The notes: generated by a model from the letters alone, not told the origin. 56,414 bases of DNA from Aeromonas dhakensis (GCF_000820305.1 NZ_CDBH01000034.1:1-56414); one strand, 5' to 3'. Positions 26,270-34,833 are shown, counted from the first letter of the stretch. Numbers and translations are program-made.

Positions 26270-26338
26270 CCAAGCAGGCGGGAGCCTGGGGTTTGTGCCT
26301 CTCGGCCACGATACCGATAACCCATCTTATGCGGCGTG

Positions 26339-26368
26339 TAGGTTCGATTAGCGAAGCGTAATCGGACG
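26339..26368 (+). repeat. REP unit A (left flank of RAYT copy 1)
   Basis: TAGGTTCGATTAGCGAAGCG followed by TAATCGGACG. CGATTA and TAATCG can pair to form the hairpin. It is in direct orientation 111 bp before the first RAYT gene and inverted with respect to unit B. Confidence 0.8.
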
Positions 26369-26479
26369 TTCGCGTCACCGGTCCATCCCATCATCTGACA
26401 ATCGCGCGATGGGGCCCACGAGCGGCTCGCCGGGCGGCAAGGCTATGCTTGGCTTTTCGGTCTTAACAAGGGAAAGAGG

Positions 26480-27010
26480 ATGGCAAACTGGCGGCGGGCA
26501 TGGTGGCCCGGAGGAACCTGGTTCTTTACCGTCAACCTGCTGGAGCGGCGCAACAACCGGTTGCTGGTGGAGCAGATTGACCTGCTGCGCCATAGCGTTG
26601 CCAAGGTGCAACAGGCTCACCCCTTCGCCATCCACGCCTGGGTGGTGTTGCCCGACCATCTCCACTGCATTCTCTCTTTGCCGGAAGGGGACACCGATTT
26701 CCCCCTGCGTTGGCGGCTGATCAAAAGTCACTTTTCCCGCGCCTTGCCGATGACAGAGCGCCGCAGCCAGACCCGCTTGCGCCACGGGGAACGAGGTATC
26801 TGGCAACGCCATTATTGGGAACACCTGATCCGGGATGAACAGGACTACCGCCGCCATATGGATTACGTCCATATCAACCCCCTCAAACATGGTCATGTCA
26901 CCCGGGTGGCCGATTGGCCATATTCCACCTTCCATCGTTATGTGGCGAGTGGTGTCTATCCGCCGGATTGGTGCGGGTCGGTGGATGGGGTGTTGGGGGG
27001 ATTGGAGTAG
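26480..27010 (+). CDS. REP-associated tyrosine transposase (RAYT), copy 1
   Basis: A 176-residue Y1/HUH-type transposase-like protein. His60-Leu-His62 in VLPDHLHCIL is the metal-binding HUH motif and Tyr129 in MDYVHINPLKHG the likely nucleophile. WQRHYWEHLIRDEQDYRRHMDY and FTVNLLERRNNRLL are typical of RAYTs, which act on REP hairpins. It sits between inverted REP units A and B. AGGGAAAGAGG precedes the ATG. The sequence is nearly the same as copy 2 at 28693-29223 (about eight residue changes), so duplication is recent. Confidence 0.9.
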   Translation: MANWRRAWWPGGTWFFTVNLLERRNNRLLVEQIDLLRHSVAKVQQAHPFAIHAWVVLPDHLHCILSLPEGDTDFPLRWRLIKSHFSRALPMTERRSQTRLRHGERGIWQRHYWEHLIRDEQDYRRHMDYVHINPLKHGHVTRVADWPYSTFHRYVASGVYPPDWCGSVDGVLGGLE

Positions 27011-27054
27011 ACACCTAACAGGGTTGTTCTGTTGTAAGCGACCGATTACGCGAT

Positions 27055-27084
27055 CGTCCGATTACGCTTCGCTAATCGAACCTA
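27055..27084 (-). repeat. REP unit B (right flank of RAYT copy 1)
   Basis: CGTCCGATTACGCTTCGCTA then ATCGAACCTA, the reverse complement of unit A. It abuts the beheaded glycosyltransferase gene exactly where its homology begins. Confidence 0.8.
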
Positions 27085-27749
27085 CGGCCCTGATTGGACA
27101 CATCGATGCGCACCTGGAGGGGCGGCCCTTGGCTGCACAACTCACGGAATCTCATCTACGGCTTGTGAAAGAGGTGTATCCGCTGAGCGGGCTACCCTAC
27201 CTGAGTGAATATGAAAAACTGGCGTATTTGCTGGGCCGCGAACACTCCTATCGGGAAAGGGTGTCCTGTATCCAGGCTCTGGCGGCCCGGTTTGAACGGG
27301 TCGCCGTGTACGGAAACCCGGAGTGGGCGACACACACACAGAGCTATTGCGGATACGCAGAACATTACCAAGCGATGCCACGCCTGTTTCAACGCAGCAG
27401 GATCAACCTGAATCTGGTGCGCAGTTTCGTCGAGTCGGGGCTCCCCATGCGGGTGTTTGATATTCTTGGCGCCGGTGGATTCATGGTGACCAACGACAAG
27501 GAGGATCTGCACCATCTCTTCACACCGGGCAAGGATCTGGTGATCTTCCGCGATACACAGGATCTGCTGGAGATCTGTCGCTATTACCTGAGCCATGAGG
27601 AAGAGCGCGCCGCCATCGCCGCCCATGGGCAACAGACGGTGCTGACCCACCACACCTATCGAGCGCGCCTGATCAGCTTGTTCCAGACCGTCCAGAGTGA
27701 GCTGGCAAGCATGCAACCCCCTGGTGTACAAGCGCATTCGAATAACTGA
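27085..27749 (+). pseudogene. 5'-truncated CgeB-like glycosyltransferase
   Basis: The reading frame matches only the C-terminal part of CgeB-type glycosyltransferases (Glyco_trans_1_2): RVFDILGAGGFMVTNDKEDL, then FTPGKDLVIFRDTQDLLEICRYYLSHEEER, and HTYRARLISLF at the end. Just upstream the frame reads through REP unit B and the end of the RAYT gene, which have no relation to the enzyme, so the N-terminal domain is missing. The first usable codons lie inside the domain, with no ribosome site. A 304-residue fusion frame back to 26835 is open but is the shifted RAYT frame. It is most likely a remnant cut by the REP/RAYT insertion. Confidence 0.7.
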
Positions 27750-27802
27750 CGGCCATGTCTGATATCAGACGGTGAGTGGCCATCCCCTCTGTCAGCCCGT
27801 GC

Positions 27803-27832
27803 AGGTTCGATCAGCGAGGTGTAATCGAACCT
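27803..27832 (+). repeat. solitary REP unit C
   Basis: AGGTTCGATCAGCGAGGTGT followed by AATCGAACCT, a diverged copy whose outer arms pair fully (AGGTTCGAT with ATCGAACCT apart from the centre). It lies between the glycosyltransferase remnant and the DUF2846 lipoprotein. Confidence 0.7.
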
Positions 27833-28041
27833 AAGTCCTTGGCCTGCGTAGCGTCAGCATTCACTTAGACATCAATGACAAGCGGTATGCCGCGGTTCGC
27901 TGCACTGTCCAAGTGCCGCACCATGTCGGTTAATTGCCGGAATATTGAATCCCGTCACACCGGCAGCGGTTTCAGTGGTTGCCCGGCCACAAAGCCTCAT
28001 GCGAACCTTTAAATCCCGTTAACCCACTAAAACCAAACACT

Positions 28042-28479
28042 ATGTTCAGGCAAATAATGATGAGTGCTGCCCTGCTGTCGGCGGCGCTGCTTTCCGGTTG
28101 TGCTTCCGTACCCATGGCCGATGCCACCGCTGACGCCCAGGCCAAGCAGTTTGTGGCGCCCAAGGATGCGGCCAACCTCTATATCTATCGCAATGAAACC
28201 TTCGGTGCCGCCGTCAAGATGCCGCTGCTGGTGGATGGCGTGGCGGTCGGCGATACCGTGGCCCACACCTATATCCTCAAGCAGGTGACGCCGGGCAGCC
28301 ACACCATCATCTCCAAGTCGGAGAACGATGCCCCCCTGACCCTCAGCACCGAGGCGGGCAAAAACTACTACGTCTGGCAGGAGGTCAAAATGGGCCTGCT
28401 GATGGCCCGCTCCAAGCTGAGTCAGGTCAGTGAAGAGGAGGGCAAGCAAGGGGTGATGGAGAGCAAGCTGGTTAAGTAA
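28042..28479 (+). CDS. DUF2846-like lipoprotein
   Basis: A 145-residue protein with a lipoprotein signal (MFRQIMMSAALLSAALLSGCAS, lipidated Cys20). The mature part matches DUF2846 proteins: NLYIYRNETFGAAVKMPLLVDGVAVGDTVAHTYILKQVTPGSHTI and a second strand pair AGKNYYVWQEVKMGLL. The start at 28042 lacks a clear Shine-Dalgarno; the two ATGs at 28057 and 28060 are alternatives. It lies between the two REP/RAYT modules. Function unknown. Confidence 0.8.
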   Translation: MFRQIMMSAALLSAALLSGCASVPMADATADAQAKQFVAPKDAANLYIYRNETFGAAVKMPLLVDGVAVGDTVAHTYILKQVTPGSHTIISKSENDAPLTLSTEAGKNYYVWQEVKMGLLMARSKLSQVSEEEGKQGVMESKLVK

Positions 28480-28566
28480 TCTGATACTTGTGCCGAACAA
28501 ACAGGGCGTAGCGTTACCAGCTACGCCTCTGTCAGAAAGGTGGGTGTCCCATATTTCCTGTCCGTG

Positions 28567-28596
28567 TAGGTTCGATTAGCGAGGCGTAATCGGACG
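28567..28596 (+). repeat. REP unit D (left flank of RAYT copy 2)
   Basis: TAGGTTCGATTAGCGAGGCG followed by TAATCGGACG, inverted with respect to unit E. The match extends outward with ATCGCG, so the D/E inverted repeat covers about 37 bp. Confidence 0.8.
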
Positions 28597-28692
28597 ATCG
28601 CGTAATGGAACATCCGCGTCATCATGGCCTGCAAGCAGATCGAAGTGAGGCAAGGCTATGCTTGGCATTTCGGCCGAGGCGAGAGGAAGGGG

Positions 28693-29223
28693 ATGGCCAA
28701 CTGGCGGCGGGCATGGTGGCCCGGCGGAACCTGGTTCTTTACCGTCAACCTGCTGGAGCGGCGCAACAACCGGTTGCTGGTGGAGCAGATCGACCTGCTG
28801 CGTCACAGCGTTGCCAAGCTGCAGCAGGCTCACCCCTTCGCCATTCACGCCTGGGTGGTATTGCCCGACCATCTCCACTGCATCCTATCTCTGCCGGAAG
28901 GGGACACCGATTTCCCCCTGCGTTGGCGGCTGATCAAAAGCCACTTTTCCCGCGCCTTGCCGATGACAGAGCGCCGCTGCCATACCCGCTTGCGCCACGG
29001 GGAACGGGGTATCTGGCAACGCCATTATTGGGAACACCTGATCCGGGATGAGCGGGATTACCGCCACCATATGGATTATGTCCATATCAACCCGCTCAAA
29101 CATGGTCATGTCACCAGGGTGTCCAATTGGCCCCATTCAACCTTCCATCGTTATGTGGCGAGCGGTATCTATCCGCCGGATTGGTGCGGATCGGTGGATG
29201 GGGTGTTGGGGGGATTGGAGTAG
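28693..29223 (+). CDS. REP-associated tyrosine transposase (RAYT), copy 2
   Basis: A 176-residue RAYT, equal in length to copy 1. The same HUH motif (PDHLHCIL, His60/His62) and DYVHINPLKHG are present. Differences include AKLQQ for AKVQQ, RCHTRLRHG for RSQTRLRHG, RDYRHH for QDYRRH and SNWPHS for ADWPYS. GAAGGGG precedes the ATG; an in-frame start at 28624 is less likely. It lies between REP units D and E. An intact reading frame in both copies suggests both are or were recently active. Confidence 0.9.
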   Translation: MANWRRAWWPGGTWFFTVNLLERRNNRLLVEQIDLLRHSVAKLQQAHPFAIHAWVVLPDHLHCILSLPEGDTDFPLRWRLIKSHFSRALPMTERRCHTRLRHGERGIWQRHYWEHLIRDERDYRHHMDYVHINPLKHGHVTRVSNWPHSTFHRYVASGIYPPDWCGSVDGVLGGLE

Positions 29224-29304
29224 GATTAAACCTATCAAAGATTTTATCTTTGCGAATGACCGAAGAGACGACTATTCGAATCCTTGAACGTCCAAATCCG
29301 CGAT

Positions 29305-29334
29305 CGTCCGATTACGCTTCGCTAATCTAACCTA
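29305..29334 (-). repeat. REP unit E (right flank of RAYT copy 2)
   Basis: CGTCCGATTACGCTTCGCTA then ATCTAACCTA. It is the reverse complement of unit D with one change and marks the border with the AT-rich segment. Confidence 0.8.
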
Positions 29335-29413
29335 TGGCTCTAGCCTTCTTACAAAATAGAGATGGTTCTGATATCGTCTCAATAACTTATATGCTGCAAG
29401 CCGGAGTTCTTGA

Positions 29414-31333
29414 ATGGCTTTACCAAAACGTTCGAGGTCACATCAGTTAGAAGATATATCAATTAATAAATTTAGGTCTCTGCTGCCTGCAGAATGGGTT
29501 TATAGAACCCCAACCCATGACTATGGGATTGATGGTGAGGTTGAGATATTTGATGCTGATGGTTATACAACAGGAATGCGTTTTTTAGTTCAATTAAAGG
29601 CTTCAGACTCCAAGAAAGTCAATGAAGCTTTGAAGTTGAGGTTGAGGATAGAGAAACTTAACTATTTTAATCAACTGAACCAACCTATCCTCATTGTGAG
29701 GTATATAGACACAACAGAAGAAATATATGTTCGCTGGTTCCATAGCCTTAATGACAAAACCGATAAAATAGCAGAAAAAAGTTTTTTCATGATATTCAAG
29801 AAGGAAAATGCTTGGTGTGATAATACATTAAAATGGTTAAGAGATGAGTTGGGCGTTTATTCACTCTTAAAAAACCATCCACTTAAAAAACCATTGGAGA
29901 TTGATCTATGTATTGCTGCACACACATCATTATCCTCGCACACAACCGACTTTGTTAGTCAACTGATAAAGTCTGGCCGTACAACAAGTATAATATCATT
30001 CTCAATTTTCGATGGGGCTCAATCAAAGCCAATGAAAGTGAGAATTATAAATGATGAAATACATATCCGACTTGGAGATTTTGCTAGCTTTAAAGCTCGT
30101 TTCAAACCACCCTCTAACGATGAGCATGTTAAATCATTGATTTCTGATGTTAATGTATATTTGGCTTTTTTGCTGCATCATTCCACTCATTATGGGGAAG
30201 CAGATTGTTTATTTGATGCATTTTTTAATTCAGCAAACATAAAATATATCCCACATATTTTTTTAAGTTATATAAGTACAAAAATTAGAACAAATAAAGT
30301 CTCTGAGGTTTTAGATTATTTAGTTTACATATCTGATGAATATGCCATTAACCAAAGTGAGATCTATGAGCTTATTATTATAGCTATGGTTATGATAACT
30401 AAAACTGCAAATCATAGCCATTATAGAAAAATTGAAAACACCTATTTACAATTGATTTGTAAGTTTGAGGGGGCAGACCAGAAACTTATAGCATCTACTT
30501 TAATCTATAACCTTGGCAATTTCTTAAGTAACCATGGTGATAAAAGGCAGGCCGTTAAACATTATATTCATGCAGCAAAATTAAATCCTGACTATAAATT
30601 TAGAGCATATTGGATCAGTGAATTGGCAGGATTGTTATTTTTACTTAAGAAATATGTTTTCTCCTCAAAGCTATATCATCTTTCCTTGTCCATGGAACCA
30701 ACCTCAGAAATGAGGGGGCGTTATGCTGACAGTTTAATGTTCTCAGGTAAGTTTGAGCAAGCCATGAAAGAATTCGAACTGTCGCTAGAAGAAGATGTTG
30801 GCTCGATAGAAAACTCTGCTGAGTGGTGTTTGAAACACCATTGCTTACAAGAAATTGTTAATGTATTAGGTATTAAAGAACAAAGTTTAGGGCCGAATGC
30901 AAGTATAGACTTTATGCGTAACTGCTCGGAAGAACAAGCTGTGAATTATATTAAAGATGTTAATGCGCTGTGCCCTGAATGCTTATTTTACGTCGCAACT
31001 AAATTGGCTTTAAAAGAAGATAAAGACAGGGCTGTAGTATTTTTCTTGCTTTCTGCTTTCGCAGATGAAAACTATGATGACTCATGGTTTTCAGCATTGA
31101 AATGCGCATTCGACAACATCATTATTTTTGGTCATATATTTCTTGTTATGAATTATAAATTTGGCCATGAGATCATAGTTAGCTTTTTTAAGTCACTAAA
31201 TATAAATAATAATGAAGAGTATAATAAAATGATTCTCGAAGTTATTAAAACATGTGAAGAGAATAAAGAGAAGAGCAATCCAGTTAAATTTAGAATCGGT
31301 GATAGTAAGAAGCAAGAAATAATTATCATATAG
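29414..31333 (+). CDS. DUF4365 nuclease-like/TPR-like protein (candidate defence gene)
   Basis: A 639-residue protein. Residues about 10-140 match DUF4365: THDYGIDGEVEIF with Asp36, Asp40 and Glu44, and FLVQLKAS with Gln60-x-Lys62. This is a PD-(D/E)XK-type active-site layout in which Q replaces the usual E/D of the last motif. Residues about 360-480 read as TPR-like repeats (LIYNLGNFLSNHGDKRQAVKHYIHAAKLNP; RYADSLMFSGKFEQAMKEFELSLEE). The rest is helical. DUF4365 domains occur in restriction and defence loci, so DNA cleavage with a TPR sensor is inferred. Codons are strongly AT-rich, unlike the chromosome. GGAG precedes the ATG. There is no partner gene on the same strand. Confidence 0.7.
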   Translation: MALPKRSRSHQLEDISINKFRSLLPAEWVYRTPTHDYGIDGEVEIFDADGYTTGMRFLVQLKASDSKKVNEALKLRLRIEKLNYFNQLNQPILIVRYIDTTEEIYVRWFHSLNDKTDKIAEKSFFMIFKKENAWCDNTLKWLRDELGVYSLLKNHPLKKPLEIDLCIAAHTSLSSHTTDFVSQLIKSGRTTSIISFSIFDGAQSKPMKVRIINDEIHIRLGDFASFKARFKPPSNDEHVKSLISDVNVYLAFLLHHSTHYGEADCLFDAFFNSANIKYIPHIFLSYISTKIRTNKVSEVLDYLVYISDEYAINQSEIYELIIIAMVMITKTANHSHYRKIENTYLQLICKFEGADQKLIASTLIYNLGNFLSNHGDKRQAVKHYIHAAKLNPDYKFRAYWISELAGLLFLLKKYVFSSKLYHLSLSMEPTSEMRGRYADSLMFSGKFEQAMKEFELSLEEDVGSIENSAEWCLKHHCLQEIVNVLGIKEQSLGPNASIDFMRNCSEEQAVNYIKDVNALCPECLFYVATKLALKEDKDRAVVFFLLSAFADENYDDSWFSALKCAFDNIIIFGHIFLVMNYKFGHEIIVSFFKSLNINNNEEYNKMILEVIKTCEENKEKSNPVKFRIGDSKKQEIIII

Positions 31334-31408
31334 ATGCAATAAATTTATTTTTATGAAAAATGGCGATTACTATAATCGTTAACATAATTAAAATTGTTGT
31401 GATTATTG

Positions 31409-31451
31409 ATATAAACACCAACTCTGCCTAAAGCCGAGCTGGTGTTTATAT
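31409..31451. terminator. long hairpin after the DUF4365 gene
   Basis: ATATAAACACCA at 31409-31420 pairs perfectly with TGGTGTTTATAT at 31440-31451, and the inside pairs partly. It lies between the DUF4365 gene and the decayed uvrD end, in the position of a uvrD terminator. Confidence 0.7.
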
Positions 31452-31462
31452 CAAAAGGCGGA

Positions 31463-31685
31463 AAAACTCAAAGCGCCTCCAATCTGGCATACTCCGTCAC
31501 CAGCCACTTGACGCCGACGTCGTCGAACTGGATCTGCACCCGGCTCTGCTGCACCTCGTTCTGGCTAAAGCGGTCGTACTGGGTCGGGCGGCTGACCTTG
31601 GTGGCAGCAGAATCTCTTCCAGACACTCGGTCGGCATCTCGCGGCTGTAGATACAGTGGCTCTCGACATAACATGATGTGATGTG
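31463..31685 (-). pseudogene. decayed duplicate of the uvrD 3' end
   Basis: This stretch repeats the last part of uvrD (compare 32660-33000): VQIQFDD..KWLVT.YARLEAL and the same stop region, then SRPTQY.RFSQNEVQQS. Two blocks are missing, and each is bounded in the intact gene by a direct repeat: GCTCTGCTG (32737-32745 and 32833-32841, 96 bp lost) and CATCTCGCGG (32926-32935 and 32959-32968, 33 bp lost). The copy keeps exactly one of each repeat, the mark of slippage. A one-base loss near 31610 breaks the frame. Scattered point changes show age. Confidence 0.88.
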
Positions 31686-31781
31686 GTCTTGGGGTGCATC
31701 CAGCTTTTGGCTGCGACATAGACAATCAACCATACAAAACTCTAAACAGGTGAACATCCCAAGCTTAGTGGCTCAGATCAG

Positions 31782-32537
31782 CTATTTTACTTCACAGTTG
31801 TCATTTATTTCAAACTGAGGTTGATTTATTGGTCTAATCCATTGAGCAAGAAACCAATCATGCTGTAGTGTACCATCTTTCGAGAACAAATCCGTTCCCT
31901 GAGTAATATTAAATGAAAAGCTATGTTTCTTTCTTTCCTCTCCAGTATATATATTTGCAATTATTTCTGCATCTTTGCCATATTTTTTAGCCAATAAATC
32001 ATTTAGAATGTTTACAAAATAGACATCGTGAATGCCGACGCCAGTATCAGGTGCAAAGAGGTGGATATCTTGAATATTTATATTAGACATCACTCTACTT
32101 AATCCTGACAAATGGATGGAGTTTCCAACTTTTATCCAGATAGTTTTGCCAGGTTGTATTGTTAAGGGTTCATTGTTATTTTCACTAGACGATAAAATAC
32201 ATATACCTTGTCTACCTGCTTTACCTTTGCCAATTAAAGAGCTGCCATTCCCCTCAATCTCGGCAGACACTATCATGATTGGCAACATACTGTAGTTTCT
32301 GATGCTCATCATTAAAAATACATCATCCTGTTCCTTACCAAGGCCATTCTTTATGCGGAAGGGCTCAAGGCGAGCTTGAACGACAGCAATACTTTTTTTA
32401 GGTAGCAAAGATGTAATTAGGTCTATAGCACCATTGAAATTACCTAAATGTGCAGCTAGGCCAGCCATTATAGCTCCGAATGCCAAAACCATATTCCATT
32501 TTGATTTTAAGGATTTTTTTATATTGTCGTTCAACAT
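31782..32537 (-). CDS. membrane-anchored protein of unknown family
   Basis: A 251-residue protein with a short basic N-terminus and one membrane helix (about residues 14-34, WNMVLAFGAIMAGLAAHLG), followed by a soluble part rich in strands (VFLMMSIRNYSMLPIMIVSAEIEG; LTIQPGKTIWIKVGNSIHL). It has no signal-peptidase site, so it stays anchored. Codons are as AT-rich as in the DUF4365 gene. It sits between the decayed and intact uvrD ends, thus on imported DNA. The Shine-Dalgarno is weak. I do not recognise it; a role with the DUF4365 protein is only suggested by closeness. Confidence 0.62.
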   Translation of the reverse strand: MLNDNIKKSLKSKWNMVLAFGAIMAGLAAHLGNFNGAIDLITSLLPKKSIAVVQARLEPFRIKNGLGKEQDDVFLMMSIRNYSMLPIMIVSAEIEGNGSSLIGKGKAGRQGICILSSSENNNEPLTIQPGKTIWIKVGNSIHLSGLSRVMSNINIQDIHLFAPDTGVGIHDVYFVNILNDLLAKKYGKDAEIIANIYTGEERKKHSFSFNITQGTDLFSKDGTLQHDWFLAQWIRPINQPQFEINDNCEVK

Positions 32538-32618
32538 GCGCAGTTCTCATTCTTGCCCGTATAGGATCAGTTCAGCAAAAATTTCCTGTTCGATTAAACC
32601 TATCATCATAACTGCACC

Positions 32619-32638
32619 AACCCGGCTTAAGCCGGGTT
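32619..32638. terminator. hairpin after uvrD
   Basis: AACCCGGCTTAAGCCGGGTT is a perfect 20-bp palindrome 24 bp past the uvrD stop. The T-run is weak. Confidence 0.65.
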
Positions 32639-32661
32639 GATTGCATCAAGAGCGGGAAAAA

Positions 32662-34833
32662 TCAAAGCGCCTCCAATCTGGCATACGCCGTCACCAGCCA
32701 CTTGGCGCCGACGTCGTCGAACTGGATCTGCACCCGGCTCTGCTGGCCGACCCCTTCGAAGTTGAGCACTATGCCTTCCCCGAATTTTGGATGCAGCACC
32801 CGCTGACCGAGCTTGATGCCGCTGGCGTCAAAGCTCTGCTGCACCTCGTTCTGGCTGAAGCGACCGTACTGGGTGGGGCGGCTCACCTGGGTGCGCAGCC
32901 GGATCTCCTCCAGACACTCGGCAGGCATCTCGCGGATAAAGCGGCTCGGCTTGTGGAACATCTCGCGGCCGTAGATGCGGCGGCTCTCTGCGTAACAGAT
33001 GTAGAGCTTCTCCATGGCGCGGGTCATGCCCACGTAACAGAGGCGGCGCTCCTCTTCCAGCCGGCCCGACTCCTCGGTGGATTGCTGGCTGGGGAACATC
33101 CCTTCTTCGACACCGACCAGCAGCACCAGCGGGAACTCCAAGCCCTTGGCGCTGTGCAGGGTCATCAGCTGCACCGCGTCGGCATATTCGTCCGCCTGAT
33201 TCTCGCCGGACTCCAGCGCCGCGTGGGCGAGGAAGGCGGAGAGATCGCTCATGTCTTCCAGCTCGTCCGGGCGCTGGTACTGGCGACAGGCGGTGACCAG
33301 TTCGTCCAGGTTCTCTACCCGCGCCTGGGATTTCTCGCCTTTTTCCGCCAGATACATGGCCTTGAGGCCGGAGTGCTGGATGGCGATATCCGCCTGCTGG
33401 TGCAGGGGCAACAGGGAAACCTGCTCCTCCAGCGCGTCGATCAGCTCGACAAAGCCGCGCACCGCGTTGCCGGCGCGACCGGTCAGCACCTTGTCGTTGA
33501 GCAGCGCCTTGGCCGATTGCCACAGGTTCTGGCCCTGATCGCGAGCGTTATTGCGCAGTATCTCCAGGGTGCGATCGCCGATGCCGCGGGTCGGCGTGTT
33601 GACCACCCGCTCGAAGCTGGCGTCGTCACCACGGTTGTTGATGAGGCGCAGGTAGGCCATGGCGTCCTTGATTTCCTGGCGCTCGAAGAAGCGCAGGCCG
33701 CCGTAGATGCGATACGGCATGGCGTCCTGCATCAGCGCCTCTTCCAGTACCCGCGACTGGGCGTTGGAGCGATAGAGGATGGCGCAGTCGGCCAGGAGGC
33801 CGCCTTTTTCCTTCCAATCCTTGAGGCGGCCGACCACGAAGCGCGCTTCGTCCACCTCGTTGAAGGCGGCGTAGAGCGAAATCGGCTCGCCCTCGGCCCC
33901 TTCGGTCCACAACTCCTTGCCAAGGCGCTCGGCGTTGTTGGCGATGACGCTGTTGGCGGCCTTGAGGATATTGGCGGTGGAGCGGTAGTTCTGCTCGAGG
34001 CGGATGGTCTGCGCCCCCTCATAGTCGGTCAGGAAGCGCTGGATGTTCTCTATCTTGGCGCCGCGCCAGCCGTAGATGGACTGGTCATCGTCGCCGACGA
34101 TCATCACCTTGCCGGTGTCGCCGGCCAGCATCCGCAGCCAGGCGTACTGAATGCCGTTGGTATCCTGGAACTCGTCCACCAGGATGTTCTGGAAGCGATC
34201 GCGGTAGTGCTCGAGGATGTGGGGCTTGTTCAGCCACAGCTCGTGGGCGCGCAGCAGCAGCTCGGCAAAGTCCACCAGACCGGAGCGATCGCAGGTCTCC
34301 TGATAGGTCTTGTAGATCTGCTGATAGGTGCGGGTGACAGGGTCGCCGTAAAGGTCGATGTCGCCGGGGCGCAGCCCCTCGTCCTTCTTGCCGTTGATGT
34401 AGCCCATCACGGCGCGCGGGGCCCAGTGCTTCTCGTCGAGGTTGAGGGCCTTGAGCACCCGACGAATGAGACGGTACTGGTCGTCGGAGTCGAGGATCTG
34501 GAAATCCTGCGGCAGCCCCGCATCCAGATGGTGGGCCCGCAGCAAGCGGTGGGCGATGCCGTGGAAGGTGCCGATCCACATGCCGCGCACGCCGTCACCG
34601 ATCACTTTCTCGACCCGGCCGCGCATCTCGGCCGCCGCCTTGTTGGTAAAGGTCACCGCGATGATGGAGAAGGGTGAACAGCGTTCCACCTGCATCAGCC
34701 AGGCGATACGGTGCACCAGCACCCGGGTCTTGCCCGAACCGGCACCGGCCAGCACCAGCAGGTTGCAACGGGGGGCCGCCACCGCGTCTCTTTGCTTGTC
34801 ATTGAGCCCGTCGAGCAGGGTTGAAACGTCCAT
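32662..34833 (-). CDS. uvrD: DNA helicase II UvrD
   Basis: A 723-residue superfamily 1A helicase (E. coli UvrD is 720). Walker A GAGSGKT carries Lys35, followed by VTFTNKAAAEM (motif Ia), LVDEFQDTN (II), VGDDDQSIYGWRGA (III), RLEQNYRST (IV), TLHSAKGLEFPLV (V) and YVGMTRAMEKL (VI). The C-terminal tail with GIVLNFEGVGQQSRVQIQFDDVGAKWLV is the UvrD/PcrA Tudor-like end. It unwinds DNA in nucleotide-excision and mismatch repair. ATG at 34833 has AGGAG; the GTGs upstream do not. Its 3' end is duplicated at 31463-31685. Confidence 0.96.
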   Translation of the reverse strand: MDVSTLLDGLNDKQRDAVAAPRCNLLVLAGAGSGKTRVLVHRIAWLMQVERCSPFSIIAVTFTNKAAAEMRGRVEKVIGDGVRGMWIGTFHGIAHRLLRAHHLDAGLPQDFQILDSDDQYRLIRRVLKALNLDEKHWAPRAVMGYINGKKDEGLRPGDIDLYGDPVTRTYQQIYKTYQETCDRSGLVDFAELLLRAHELWLNKPHILEHYRDRFQNILVDEFQDTNGIQYAWLRMLAGDTGKVMIVGDDDQSIYGWRGAKIENIQRFLTDYEGAQTIRLEQNYRSTANILKAANSVIANNAERLGKELWTEGAEGEPISLYAAFNEVDEARFVVGRLKDWKEKGGLLADCAILYRSNAQSRVLEEALMQDAMPYRIYGGLRFFERQEIKDAMAYLRLINNRGDDASFERVVNTPTRGIGDRTLEILRNNARDQGQNLWQSAKALLNDKVLTGRAGNAVRGFVELIDALEEQVSLLPLHQQADIAIQHSGLKAMYLAEKGEKSQARVENLDELVTACRQYQRPDELEDMSDLSAFLAHAALESGENQADEYADAVQLMTLHSAKGLEFPLVLLVGVEEGMFPSQQSTEESGRLEEERRLCYVGMTRAMEKLYICYAESRRIYGREMFHKPSRFIREMPAECLEEIRLRTQVSRPTQYGRFSQNEVQQSFDASGIKLGQRVLHPKFGEGIVLNFEGVGQQSRVQIQFDDVGAKWLVTAYARLEAL

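Noticed and set aside
26835..27749. 304-residue frame as a whole glycosyltransferase gene
   Set aside because: The first 80 or so codons are the shifted RAYT frame and REP unit B. Only the part after 27085 is related to glycosyltransferases.
26339..29334. REP units as a CRISPR array
   Set aside because: Five units are irregularly spaced, in both orientations and tied to RAYT genes; there are no regular spacers.
31442..31757. Short frames over the decayed uvrD end as new genes
   Set aside because: They are explained by the duplicated uvrD 3' end and its frameshift.
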